The notes under the pieces: model-generated | The model's database searches: none | What the model was told of the DNA's origin: nothing | What the model saw: the letters and a program-made list of their open reading frames with translations, nothing else | Translations under genes and position numbers: made by a program | In this document: positions 43,200 to 53,227 of the stretch, one piece after another | Position numbering within the stretch: the first letter of the stretch is position 1 | Layout of the letters: each line of letters opens with the position of its first letter | Origin: Paenarthrobacter aurescens TC1 | Lineage (GTDB): Bacteria > Actinomycetota > Actinomycetes > Actinomycetales > Micrococcaceae | DNA: 64,000 nucleotides | NCBI GenBank assembly: GCA_000014925.1 | Contig: CP000474.1 | Coordinates: 2,232,001-2,296,000, forward strand | Reading direction: 5' to 3'

Positions 43200-43233
43200 T
43201 TCCGCCTCCCTCACGGGATGTGCTGAATAGCCA

Positions 43234-43269
43234 AAGAAGGACCCCTGCCTCCGGGCAGGGGTCCTTCTT
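43234..43269 (+). terminator. Intrinsic terminator of rpsA
   Basis: AAGAAGGACCCCTGCC (43234-43249) and GGCAGGGGTCCTTCTT (43254-43269) form a perfect 16-bp stem with a TCCG loop, 34 bp after the stop. The A-rich start and T-rich end of the stem make it bidirectional, also serving the convergent yigZ gene. Confidence 0.9.
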
Positions 43270-43294
43270 GCTTAAGCCGGAACGGGGCGATCGA

Positions 43295-43984
43295 TTAGCA
43301 GGGAACGTCCACCCACTCGGTTCCCTGGAGCCGTAGCTCCAAGTTCCCGGACGTCAACGAAGCCAAGCGGGCGTGGGCCTCGGAGATGGCCGCATCATCA
43401 TCAGGCAAGGCCACCCGAAGTATGGTGTGGCGGGGTTCGTATCCAGTTTCGGCCATCACATAACCGGCGCTGCGCAGGTCATTTTCCAGGCGTCCTGCGT
43501 CAGCGTGGGGACTATTTATGGCGCACAGCCGCAGGCGTCGTCGCTGGACGAGCGGAGCGAGGTCCAAAGCAGTGGAGACCGACTCGGAGTACGCACGGAC
43601 CAGCCCGCCCGCACCCAGCAGGATTCCTCCGAAATAGCGCACGACGACGACGCTGATGTCGCTGAGGTCAGTCACCGTTGCTGCCGTCTCACGTTTGATG
43701 AGGGCCTCCAGCATGGGGATGCCCGCAGTACCGGAAGGTTCGCCGTCGTCACTGGAGCGTTGAATCATGCGATCCGGACCAATGACGAAGGCGGAACAGT
43801 GATGGCGGGCGTCGTGAAATTCACGCCGCAGGTCTGTGACCAGTGAGCGGGCGGTTTCCTCATCGGGTGAACGTCGAAGAACTGTGATGAAACGGGACCG
43901 CCGGATCTCCAGTTCGTGACGGTGATCCGGACCCGCCGCGAGTGTTGTATACCTTGTCGCGCGGCTGTCTTCCTCATTGTCCAC
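43295..43984 (-). CDS. YigZ/IMPACT family protein
   Basis: The 229-aa protein has the IMPACT N-terminal domain: ELEIRRSRFITVLRRSPDEETARSLVTDLRREFHDARHHCSAFVIGPDRMIQRSSDDGEPSGTAGIPMLEAL near residues 24-90, with DDGEPSGTAG as family signature, then VVVRYFGGILLGAGGLVRAYSESV near 110-132. Role is uncertain; it is widely conserved. Start GTG 43984 lies 6 nt after the minus-strand hexamer TAGACT, so it is probably leaderless. It diverges from coaE with a 22-bp gap. Confidence 0.88.
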   Translation of the reverse strand: MDNEEDSRATRYTTLAAGPDHRHELEIRRSRFITVLRRSPDEETARSLVTDLRREFHDARHHCSAFVIGPDRMIQRSSDDGEPSGTAGIPMLEALIKRETAATVTDLSDISVVVVRYFGGILLGAGGLVRAYSESVSTALDLAPLVQRRRLRLCAINSPHADAGRLENDLRSAGYVMAETGYEPRHTILRVALPDDDAAISEAHARLASLTSGNLELRLQGTEWVDVPC

Positions 43985-43990
43985 CGCTTC

Positions 43991-44000
43991 AGTCTAGTGT
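43991..44000. promoter_or_regulatory. Overlapping symmetric divergent -10 hexamers of yigZ and coaE
   Basis: AGTCTAGTGT holds TAGTGT (43995-44000) on the plus strand and TAGACT (43996-43991) on the minus strand, sharing TA 43995-43996. Each is exactly 6 nt from its start codon (GTG 44007 and GTG 43984). Confidence 0.6.
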
Positions 44001-44006
44001 TGGAGG

Positions 44007-45245
44007 GTGCTGAAGATCGGGCTGACGGGCGGCATCGCCTCGGGGAAATCACTGGTGGCTTCCAGGTTGCAGGAACTGGGTGCGATCCTGGTGGACGCAG
44101 ATGTCATTGCGCGGGAGGTGGTGGAGCCCGGGACACCTGGCTTGGAGCAGGTTGTTGGGGCCTTCGGTCCTGGCATCCTCGACGCCAGTGGCAGGCTTGA
44201 TCGGCCCAAGCTCGGTTCCATTGTGTTTCAGGACCCTTCTCAACGCGAAGTTCTCAACAGCATCATCCATCCGTTGGTCCGTGAGGTTGCTGCCTCAATC
44301 GTGGCCAGTGCGGGCCCTGGTGACATCGTGGTCCAGGACATTCCGCTTCTTGTCGAAACAAGGCAGGGCAGCAACTTTCACTTGGTAGTGGTGGTGGATG
44401 CTCCCGATGAAGTTCGCGTTCAACGCATGGTGGGCTTCCGGCGGATGTCCAAGGAGGACGCGCTGGCCCGTATGGCGTCGCAGGCTACGCGTGCAGAGCG
44501 CATGGCCGCTGCCGACGTTGTCCTGGACAACTCCGGAACTCGGCAAGAATTGCTCGACGCGGTGGATGATTTGTGGGCGCGCCGCTTGATGCCTTTCGCG
44601 GAGAACCTCCGCCGAGGCACCAGGGCCCGCCGCGCAGTTTGCCCTGTCATTGGTGCTTCGAAGGGGGAGTGGGCAGCTCAGGCTGAGCGGCTCGCCGAAC
44701 GAATTCTCGCCGTCGCGCCCCGGGACATTCTTGCGGTGGACCACATAGGTTCCTCGTCGGTGCCCGGGCTGGTGGCAAAAGACGTCATTGACCTCCAAGT
44801 CGCTGTCGCAGATCTTGAAACGGCGGATCGGATCTCGCCCCTCCTCGCCGCTTCCGGGTTTCCCGCAGTACCCCAAGCCGATCAAGACACGCCAATGCCC
44901 TCGCACCCGAAACCAGCAGAGTGGCAACAACGATTCCACGCCAACGCGGATCCGGGCCGGCCGGTGAACCTGCACGTCCGGGTGGCCGGCTCACCCGAAT
45001 GGCGTTATGCGCTGCTGTTCCGCGACTGGTTACGGGCAGAACCGTCTGCCGCGGAACTGTATCAAGCACACGAGCACGAACTGGCGGCCTCGCACACGGG
45101 GGACCAAGGCGCTGCTGCCTACGCCGACGCCAAGGAGCCGTGGTTGACCGAGGTTGCCTGGCCGCTCATGGATGAGTGGGCCAACCGCACAGGCTGGATG
45201 CCGCCGTCGTATATCTCTTCTGCTGAAGGCAAACGCGGACAGTAG
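44007..45245 (+). CDS. coaE: Dephospho-CoA kinase fused to a GrpB (UPF0157) domain
   Basis: The first 200 residues are CoaE, the last step of coenzyme A synthesis: P-loop IGLTGGIASGKSLVASRLQELGA at residues 3-25, DADVIAREVVEPGTPG near 30, VVQDIPLLVETR near 110. Residues about 215-400 are a GrpB-like nucleotidyltransferase-fold domain (VDHIGSSSVPGLVAKDVIDLQVAV, NLHVRVAGSPEWRYALLFRDWLRA). The fusion is typical of actinobacteria, where the second domain seems to aid folding. GTG 44007 has GGAGG abutting it, too close for normal use, but the -10 spacing fits leaderless translation. Confidence 0.93.
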   Translation: MLKIGLTGGIASGKSLVASRLQELGAILVDADVIAREVVEPGTPGLEQVVGAFGPGILDASGRLDRPKLGSIVFQDPSQREVLNSIIHPLVREVAASIVASAGPGDIVVQDIPLLVETRQGSNFHLVVVVDAPDEVRVQRMVGFRRMSKEDALARMASQATRAERMAAADVVLDNSGTRQELLDAVDDLWARRLMPFAENLRRGTRARRAVCPVIGASKGEWAAQAERLAERILAVAPRDILAVDHIGSSSVPGLVAKDVIDLQVAVADLETADRISPLLAASGFPAVPQADQDTPMPSHPKPAEWQQRFHANADPGRPVNLHVRVAGSPEWRYALLFRDWLRAEPSAAELYQAHEHELAASHTGDQGAAAYADAKEPWLTEVAWPLMDEWANRTGWMPPSYISSAEGKRGQ

Positions 45246-45262
45246 CTGTCCTGGGGCGGGGG

Positions 45263-45268
45263 TAGATT
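45263..45268 (+). promoter_or_regulatory. -10 hexamer of leaderless uvrB
   Basis: TAGATT is followed by GGTTTC and then ATG 45275; no Shine-Dalgarno sequence is present. Confidence 0.55.
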
Positions 45269-45274
45269 GGTTTC

Positions 45275-47374
<2,100 letters not shown>

Positions 47375-47387
47375 GGTAAGGTTGAGG

Positions 47388-47512
47388 TCACGTAGGGGAG
47401 TATCCCAAGCGCTACGTCCGTCAGCACGCAAGGCACAGATGCCTCGCCGGATCTAGCGGGCCGCCAACATCTGCATTCACCGCACCCTGGCAGGCCGGAG
47501 AGACTTACACCG
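47388..47512 (+). ncRNA. yybP-ykoY-like manganese riboswitch ahead of terC
   Basis: The 168-nt leader contains the two conserved arms of this aptamer class: GGGGAGTATCCCA (47395-47407) followed by CGCTACGTCCGTCA, and the distal block GGCCGGAGAGACTTACACC (47493-47511). Between them lie GC-rich stems. This class is typically found upstream of TerC/MntP-type genes and senses Mn2+. The switching element near the terC start was not modelled. Confidence 0.75.
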
Positions 47513-47542
47513 CTTTCCCGTACCCTGCGAAAGGCACCTTTA

Positions 47543-48568
47543 ATGCAGCTTCCCGTCTGGTTCGAGATCGGCTCTTTTGTCGCCCTCGGAATCATCCTGC
47601 TGATCGACCTCCTGTTGGTCGTCAAGCGTCCCCATGAACCTTCCATGAAGGAAGCCGGCCTGTGGGTCGGCTTCTACGTTGCACTCGCCCTGCTGTTTGC
47701 AGTGGCTATGTTCATCTTCGCCGGCCCGGAATACGGCGGGCAATTCGTCGCCGGCTGGGTCACTGAGTACAGCCTCAGTATCGATAACCTCTTTGTCTTC
47801 ATCATCATCATGGCGCGCTTCTCGGTGCCCCGTAAGTACCAGCAGGAAGTGCTGATGGTGGGCATCATCATCGCGCTGATCCTCCGCGGTATCTTCATTG
47901 CCCTGGGCGCAGTGGTCATCGAGCAGTTCAGCTGGGTCTTCTACATCTTCGGCGCCTTCCTCCTCTGGACTGCTTGGAAGCAGGCCCGGGACTCCGGTGA
48001 GGACGAGGAAGACACTGAGAACCCGCTGATTGCCCGGATCCGCAAGGTCCTCCCGATGTCCGAGAAGTTTGATGGCAACAAGATCCGCACCGTGGTGGAC
48101 GGCAAGAAGGTCTTTACCCCCATGCTGATCGTTTTCATCACCATCGGCCTCACTGACCTCCTGTTCGCCGTGGACTCCATCCCGGCGATCTTCGGCCTGA
48201 CCCAGAGCGCCTTCATCGTCTTCACCGCGAACATCTTCGCCTTGATGGGCCTGCGTCAGCTGTACTTCCTCCTCGGCGGACTCATGACACGCCTGGTGTA
48301 CCTGAAGCACGCCCTGTCCGTAATTCTGGCCTTCATCGGCGTCAAGCTTGTCCTGCACGCCATGCACGTCAATGAGCTTCCGTTCATCAACGGCGGCCAC
48401 CACATCGAGTGGGCTCCTGAGATCCCCACCTATGTTTCGCTGGCGGTCATCGTGGGCACCATCATCGTTGCTGTCGTAGCAAGCCTGTTGAGCCCTGCAG
48501 CACGCCAGGCGAAGCTGGATGCACGCTTGGAAGAAGATGCACGCAAGAGCATGAGCGAAGCAGAGTAA
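47543..48568 (+). CDS. TerC-family integral membrane protein (probable manganese exporter)
   Basis: The 341-aa membrane protein has about eight helices and the TerC motifs EYSLSIDNLFVFIIIMARFSVP near residue 74-95 (with the acidic Asp of the transport site) and TIGLTDLLFAVDSIPAIFGLTQSAFIVFTANIFALMGLRQLYF near 200-240. TerC/Alx proteins export or meter Mn2+, in line with the upstream riboswitch. A short acidic loop (DSGEDEEDTENPL) lies in the middle. Confidence 0.93.
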   Translation: MQLPVWFEIGSFVALGIILLIDLLLVVKRPHEPSMKEAGLWVGFYVALALLFAVAMFIFAGPEYGGQFVAGWVTEYSLSIDNLFVFIIIMARFSVPRKYQQEVLMVGIIIALILRGIFIALGAVVIEQFSWVFYIFGAFLLWTAWKQARDSGEDEEDTENPLIARIRKVLPMSEKFDGNKIRTVVDGKKVFTPMLIVFITIGLTDLLFAVDSIPAIFGLTQSAFIVFTANIFALMGLRQLYFLLGGLMTRLVYLKHALSVILAFIGVKLVLHAMHVNELPFINGGHHIEWAPEIPTYVSLAVIVGTIIVAVVASLLSPAARQAKLDARLEEDARKSMSEAE

Positions 48569-48585
48569 CTGACCTCCAAAAGTTG

Positions 48586-48591
48586 TAGTCT
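48586..48591 (+). promoter_or_regulatory. -10 hexamer of leaderless MFS gene
   Basis: TAGTCT is followed by CGTGAA and then GTG 48598, with no ribosome-binding site in the 29-bp gap after terC. Confidence 0.55.
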
Positions 48592-48597
48592 CGTGAA

Positions 48598-49950
48598 GTG
48601 ACTACCACTTCAACTACGGCGCTGGACCCACAACGGGTTCAGCGCCGTACTGTTTTCCTGCTCAGTTCCGCACAGCTGCTCAGCGGCGTTGGCAATGGGG
48701 CCACACTTTCCATCGGCTCCCTGCTGGCCGTGGACCTATCAGGATCCGAAGCATGGGCGGGATCCATCACCACCGTCCTGACACTGGCTGCCGCAGTTGC
48801 AGCACTGCCGCTGGCCAGATTGGCTGAGGCACGCGGCCGGCGCGTAGGTCTTGTCACCGGGTTGGTAGCTGCGATGGTGGGTGCGCTGCTCATCATCGCG
48901 TCAGTCATGAGCCAGTCGTTTGTGCTTCTTTTGCTGGGCGCAGCCTTCCTTGGCCTTGGGACCGCCGCGAACCTGCAGGCACGGTTCGCCGCCGTCGACC
49001 TCGCTGAACCGGAGCACCGTGGTCGATCATTGTCCACCGTGGTCTGGGCCATCACCATCGGAGCCGTGGCAGGGCCTAACCTGATCCAGCCCGGAGCCGC
49101 AGTGGGTGAGGCACTTGGCCTGCCGCCCATCGCCGGCCCCTTCGTCTTCTCCGCTGTGGGACTGTTCCTGGCAGCCGGCCTGTTGTTCGCAGGCTTGAGG
49201 CCGGATCCTCTGCTGATGTCCCGTCGACTGGCCGCTCAGGCTGAGGCTGGAGACGAGCCAGGGGCGCAGCCTGTCCGGGGAACCATCCGGTCCGGTCTTC
49301 GCGCAGTCCGTTCATCACCGCAGGCGATGCTCGCACTGGCGGCAGTGGTCGCTGCCCACGGCGTCATGGTGGCTGTCATGTCAATGACACCGCTGCATCT
49401 TCAACAGCTTGTGGGTGGATCCCACGAAGGACACCATGGAGGAACCACCGACAGCACGGATGCGCTGGTGGTCATCGGGCTCACGATTTCCCTCCACATC
49501 GCTGGAATGTTCGCCCTATCGCCCCTGTGGGGTTGGCTGACAGACAAGGCCGGCCGCTTTCAGACCATTGCCATGGGCCACGGGCTTTTGCTGGTCGCGG
49601 TGTTCATCGCCGGCTTCGGCCAACATGAACCTGCGTTGGTGACGGTAGGGCTGATTCTCCTGGGCCTGGGATGGTCGGCGGCAAGCATTGCCGGATCAAC
49701 GCTGTTGGCCGAGAGCCTCGCACCTGAGCAACGCGTCACCGTGCAGGGCGTCTCGGACACCCTGATGGGTGCCGCCGGGGCGGTCGGCGGTGCAACCTCC
49801 GGCCTCTTGCTTGCCTGGATTGGCTATCAAGGCCTCAACATCGCTTCCAGCGTTCTCGCCGCAGCCGTGCTTGCCCTGACGGTCATTATGGCAGCCGGCC
49901 GGCGGACACCGGCTTCGATGGGCGGCCAGCCGGATGGCACGTCTGCTTAG
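48598..49950 (+). CDS. Major facilitator superfamily transporter
   Basis: The 450-aa protein has about twelve membrane helices in two halves joined by a cytosolic loop near residue 205-240 (MSRRLAAQAEAGDEPGAQPVRG) and the MFS loop motif LARLAEARGRRVGLVTG near 80. A His/Gly-rich loop (GGSHEGHHGGTTDSTD, near 280) lies between helices 7 and 8 and might bind a metal. The substrate is not evident. The gene is leaderless and its stop overlaps that of the convergent peptidase gene (TTAG). Confidence 0.88.
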   Translation: MTTTSTTALDPQRVQRRTVFLLSSAQLLSGVGNGATLSIGSLLAVDLSGSEAWAGSITTVLTLAAAVAALPLARLAEARGRRVGLVTGLVAAMVGALLIIASVMSQSFVLLLLGAAFLGLGTAANLQARFAAVDLAEPEHRGRSLSTVVWAITIGAVAGPNLIQPGAAVGEALGLPPIAGPFVFSAVGLFLAAGLLFAGLRPDPLLMSRRLAAQAEAGDEPGAQPVRGTIRSGLRAVRSSPQAMLALAAVVAAHGVMVAVMSMTPLHLQQLVGGSHEGHHGGTTDSTDALVVIGLTISLHIAGMFALSPLWGWLTDKAGRFQTIAMGHGLLLVAVFIAGFGQHEPALVTVGLILLGLGWSAASIAGSTLLAESLAPEQRVTVQGVSDTLMGAAGAVGGATSGLLLAWIGYQGLNIASSVLAAAVLALTVIMAAGRRTPASMGGQPDGTSA

Positions 49951-51290
49951 CGGGTGGCGCGCACCATGCCGAAGAGTCTCCCAAAGATGCCCTCACCGTC
50001 TTCGCCGATGCCGTCATGGTGGAAGTCCGAGGTGACCCAGGTTTGAAGTCCGCGCACCGCAGCAGCGGTTTCAAGGGAAAGATCATGATCCACGTAGATG
50101 TCGTCCTTGTATACGGCGGCGGCAACGGGGACTGTGTTGGACGCCAACCGGGTGGGGTCGTATAACGGTTTCCAATCTTTCCGGGCGGCAAGTTGTTCGG
50201 CCACATCGCGCAAGGGAACGAGTGCCGGATCCTGTTCGAAGTACCAGGGGTAGACCATTTCCCCCGTGAGCAGAGGCTCTTCCGCCTCAGGCTTGAACTC
50301 CGGGTAGTCCTCAAGAACACGCCAAGCGGCCCAGTTGGTTGCCTCGCCCTGACCATAGATTGATTCGTGCAGGACGGCGTAGAGCGGATTGGCTGCCCGG
50401 CTCACGAGCCCCCGTACTTGTTCCAGGAACGTTTCTGACAATCGCTCGCCCGAAGGCGTGTCGATAAAAGCATCCTCCAACAGGTAGTGCAAAGCATCCA
50501 CCCTGGTGTTGCCGCCCAGGAAGGATCCCACCATTTGGAAACGCTCCGGTGTCAACCGTTCGCCACTGGCCATGAGTTCAGTGTGCTGCTCCAGATGACG
50601 GGCAATTCGCGTGACCTTTTCCCGGTCCTCCGGGTACCACGAGAAATACTCCGCATTCCTCGCGGCAACTCGACGGAATGTTGCCTGATACACGCGGTCC
50701 GCTGCACCGTGGAGGGGTGCCAAGCCACCGGTGATGAGCACTTCCCGCAGCCCCTCCGGGGCGAATGACAGGTACGTCAAAGCACAGAACCCACCGAAGC
50801 TTTGGCCCAGTACTGACCACGGGCCGGATCCCAGGACAGCCCGGATGTGCTCGGCGTCGGCCACGATGGAATCGGCACGGAAGTGGGTCAGGTATTCTGC
50901 TTGCGCCGCGGCGTCGCCCTGGAGCTCAAGCGACTGCCGTTCAATCGGCGCGGACAATCCGGTGCCCCGTTGGTCCAGCATCAGGATGCGGAAATCCTTT
51001 GCCGCAGCCTTCATCCAGCCGGACAGCGAGGTGACACGGTTGCCTCTGCCACCGGGTCCACCCTGGAGGAACAGCAGCCACGGCAGCTTGGAGGCCTCGA
51101 CCGCCGAATGGTCGGTGGAGGAGTATTCCCGGGCAAAGATGGTGATCGTCTCGCCGGGGACTTCCGCCTGATGCACCAAGGGAACCGTGAAGTAATGCTC
51201 CACTGTCCGGAGTCCACGGAATTCGTGGCGGGCTTGGATGCGGTGCTCGCCAGCGGAGGGCCGCTGGTTAGCCAATGACCCGTCAGCCAT
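49947..51290 (-). CDS. Alpha/beta-hydrolase, proline iminopeptidase-like
   Basis: The 447-aa protein has the oxyanion motif LFLQGGPGGRGNRV near residue 75, LDQRGTGLSAP near 110, and the nucleophile elbow SVLGQSFGGFCALTYLSFAPEGL near 165; DDIYVDHDLSLETA near 400 and TSDFHHDGIGED near 425 can supply the Asp and His. It should release N-terminal proline or a similar residue from peptides. ATG 51290 overlaps the upstream acetyltransferase gene by 8 bp, so the pair is co-translated. A longer frame to 51314 is unlikely. Confidence 0.87.
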   Translation of the reverse strand: MADGSLANQRPSAGEHRIQARHEFRGLRTVEHYFTVPLVHQAEVPGETITIFAREYSSTDHSAVEASKLPWLLFLQGGPGGRGNRVTSLSGWMKAAAKDFRILMLDQRGTGLSAPIERQSLELQGDAAAQAEYLTHFRADSIVADAEHIRAVLGSGPWSVLGQSFGGFCALTYLSFAPEGLREVLITGGLAPLHGAADRVYQATFRRVAARNAEYFSWYPEDREKVTRIARHLEQHTELMASGERLTPERFQMVGSFLGGNTRVDALHYLLEDAFIDTPSGERLSETFLEQVRGLVSRAANPLYAVLHESIYGQGEATNWAAWRVLEDYPEFKPEAEEPLLTGEMVYPWYFEQDPALVPLRDVAEQLAARKDWKPLYDPTRLASNTVPVAAAVYKDDIYVDHDLSLETAAAVRGLQTWVTSDFHHDGIGEDGEGIFGRLFGMVRATR

Positions 51291-51795
51291 GGGTAAGAGC
51301 CTCTTTCGCCTCACCGACGTTCGTCCCGTACGCCTGGAGCGCGTCGCCTGTCAGCCTGAACGTTGACCATTCCTCCATGGGGAACGCACCAAGGTTCTTG
51401 TAGAAGTTGATGGAGGGTTCATTCCAGTTCAGGACGCTCCACTCCACCCGGGCGTAACCACGTTCGACGGCGGTGGCGGCCAGATACTGCAAGAGCGCCT
51501 TGCCGTGTCCCTCGCCACGGGCATCCGGAACCACGTAGAGGTCCTCAAGGTAGATGCCGTGGACGCCTTCCCATGTGGAGTAGTTCAGGAACCAGAGCGC
51601 GAAACCCTGAACTGTGCCTGCACTGTTTTCCGCAATGGTGGCGTATACCCGCGGATTCTCGCCAAAGAGTACTTCGGTGAGCATGGCCGGGGTGTTCTTA
51701 ACGGCGTCCGGTTCCTTTTCGTAGATCGCAAGGTCGTGGATCATACGAAGGATGGCAGGGACGTCTTCAATGGTGGCGGGGCGGATTACACTCAT
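51283..51795 (-). CDS. GNAT-family N-acetyltransferase (spermidine/diamine-like)
   Basis: The 170-aa protein has the GNAT core: IRPATIEDVPAILRMIHDLAIYEKEPDAV at the start, GFALWFLNYSTWEGVHGIYLEDLYVVPDARGEGHGKALLQYLAATAVERGYARVEWSVLNWNEPSINFYKNLGA near residues 70-145. The LEDLYV-RG-G-G-ALL and W-V--WN--AI-FY motifs are those of SSAT-like diamine acetyltransferases. It is the first gene of a two-gene unit with the peptidase. A TAAGCT hexamer lies 7 nt before ATG 51795. Confidence 0.85.
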   Translation of the reverse strand: MSVIRPATIEDVPAILRMIHDLAIYEKEPDAVKNTPAMLTEVLFGENPRVYATIAENSAGTVQGFALWFLNYSTWEGVHGIYLEDLYVVPDARGEGHGKALLQYLAATAVERGYARVEWSVLNWNEPSINFYKNLGAFPMEEWSTFRLTGDALQAYGTNVGEAKEALTHG

Positions 51796-51827
51796 GCATT
51801 CGAGCTTACTAGGGGCTCGCGGGCTTC

Positions 51828-53216
51828 CTACCGCCAGGCGAGCGTGGACGTTCCGTAAGGCACAGGTGGCTGCCGGTAACTGAGCGGGACGCCCTCAACC
51901 AGAAGGGGCGGCCCCACAAACGTGAGCTGGCCGTAGGGGCTGTCTGCTCCGAGGAGGTTCGGCTCCCGCAGTGAGCTCACAGGGATGCCCTGATAGCCGG
52001 AAGGCACGGCGAACAGCTCCTCGGCCGTCCGTGCCAAGGAGAGACTCGCAGATCCACCGGCTCCGGTCCTTGATCGCTCCGCCAGTAAAGCCAGCACCGC
52101 CGCCGCGAGCCCGTAACCTGTGGCGTGGTCCAAGGCCTGTACCGGGAGCGCCCCGGGTTTCCACCCGTCGTCGTGCTTCTGTCCGTACCGCTCCGCTATC
52201 CCGCAGGCTGCCTGAACCAGGCTGTCAAAGCCTCGCCTGCCCGTCCATGGCCCGCTGCTGCCCCAAGCGGTCAGTGTGACCACCACAAGGTCCGGCCTCG
52301 CAGCCAGCAGGGCATCCGGAGCTAAACCGAATTTGTCCAAGCCGCCGGCCCGGTACCCGGTGATCACCACATCCGCTGAAGCCACAAGAGCGTGAACAGC
52401 TGCCAGGTCGTCGGACTTCCTGGGATCCGCTTCGGCGCTGCGTTTGTCGAACCCGGCGTCGATGAATGCATCGCTCAGTTCCGGAAGGAGGGGCGGGTCG
52501 ATGCGCAGAACGTCCGCGCCCAGCGCACCCAATAGGCGCGTTGACGTAGGTCCGGCGATGACCCGCGTCAGGTCGAGCACTTTAAGCCCGTCCAACGGCC
52601 GGGGTGGGTCCGCAGACGGCGTCCATGACGGGGCCTTCGAATCCAAGGACCCAAAATTAGAGGGGGTCAGGCTGATCCAAGGGCCGGAGCTTGCCGCAGA
52701 GTGCATGGGTGAGGAGACCCATGCCTCGCGGCTCCGGACAGCGGCAGCCGCTCCCTTATGTGCCACGATTGCAGTCTCGGCCTCCAAGGAGGTCATAGAC
52801 AGCAACGCGTTGTCCACGTCCTGCGGGACGGTGGCCGAGAGCGCTTCCATCAACCGGGCCGCATGATGGGGATAGTTGGCGTGAAGGCGGATCCAGCCGT
52901 CCGCAGTGCGCCGGAACCCGGATGCGGGTGCGAAGCCTTGGGCCGTCCGGCCCGCAATCCGGAGGTGGCCCAGCGAATCGAAGGATGCTGCCGTCAGCCC
53001 TGAGTCAACCGAGTATCTCCCGGGAGAACCTGTCAGTGCGTTGAGCGCTGTGGCGGCGCTTTGAACCGAACCGAGCGCCAAACCCTCGACGTCCAGGCCG
53101 CCACCCCACCACCGACGTGAACCGCTGCAGGCCGCCGGCTGTTCTTTGCGCAGGGCTTCCACCTCGCGCAGGCCGGCGGTCAGATCCGGGACGGATTCCA
53201 TGGCACCGGGTTTCAT
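51828..53216 (-). CDS. CaiB/BaiF-type CoA-transferase family III protein with rearranged N-terminus
   Basis: The 462-aa protein carries the CaiB start motif LDGLKVLDLTRVIAGPTSTRLLGALGADVLRIDPP only near residue 205, followed by GLDKFGLAPDALLAARPDLVVVTLTAWGSSGPW and QALDHATGYGLAAAVLALL with the catalytic Asp near 365. The first 200 residues (RYSVDSGLTAASFDSLGHLRIAGRTAQGFAPASGFRRTADGWIRLHANYPHHAARLMEALSA) resemble the second half of the same family, as if the domain order were permuted or duplicated. It should move CoA between carboxylic acids; the substrate is unknown. Confidence 0.82.
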   Translation of the reverse strand: MKPGAMESVPDLTAGLREVEALRKEQPAACSGSRRWWGGGLDVEGLALGSVQSAATALNALTGSPGRYSVDSGLTAASFDSLGHLRIAGRTAQGFAPASGFRRTADGWIRLHANYPHHAARLMEALSATVPQDVDNALLSMTSLEAETAIVAHKGAAAAVRSREAWVSSPMHSAASSGPWISLTPSNFGSLDSKAPSWTPSADPPRPLDGLKVLDLTRVIAGPTSTRLLGALGADVLRIDPPLLPELSDAFIDAGFDKRSAEADPRKSDDLAAVHALVASADVVITGYRAGGLDKFGLAPDALLAARPDLVVVTLTAWGSSGPWTGRRGFDSLVQAACGIAERYGQKHDDGWKPGALPVQALDHATGYGLAAAVLALLAERSRTGAGGSASLSLARTAEELFAVPSGYQGIPVSSLREPNLLGADSPYGQLTFVGPPLLVEGVPLSYRQPPVPYGTSTLAWR

Positions 53217-53227
53217 TGCACGTGGAC

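Noticed and set aside
41571..43214. 547-codon minus-strand ORF opposite rpsA
   Set aside because: Codon bias of the highly expressed rpsA gene opens the opposite frame; the translation is repeat noise mirroring the S1 domains.
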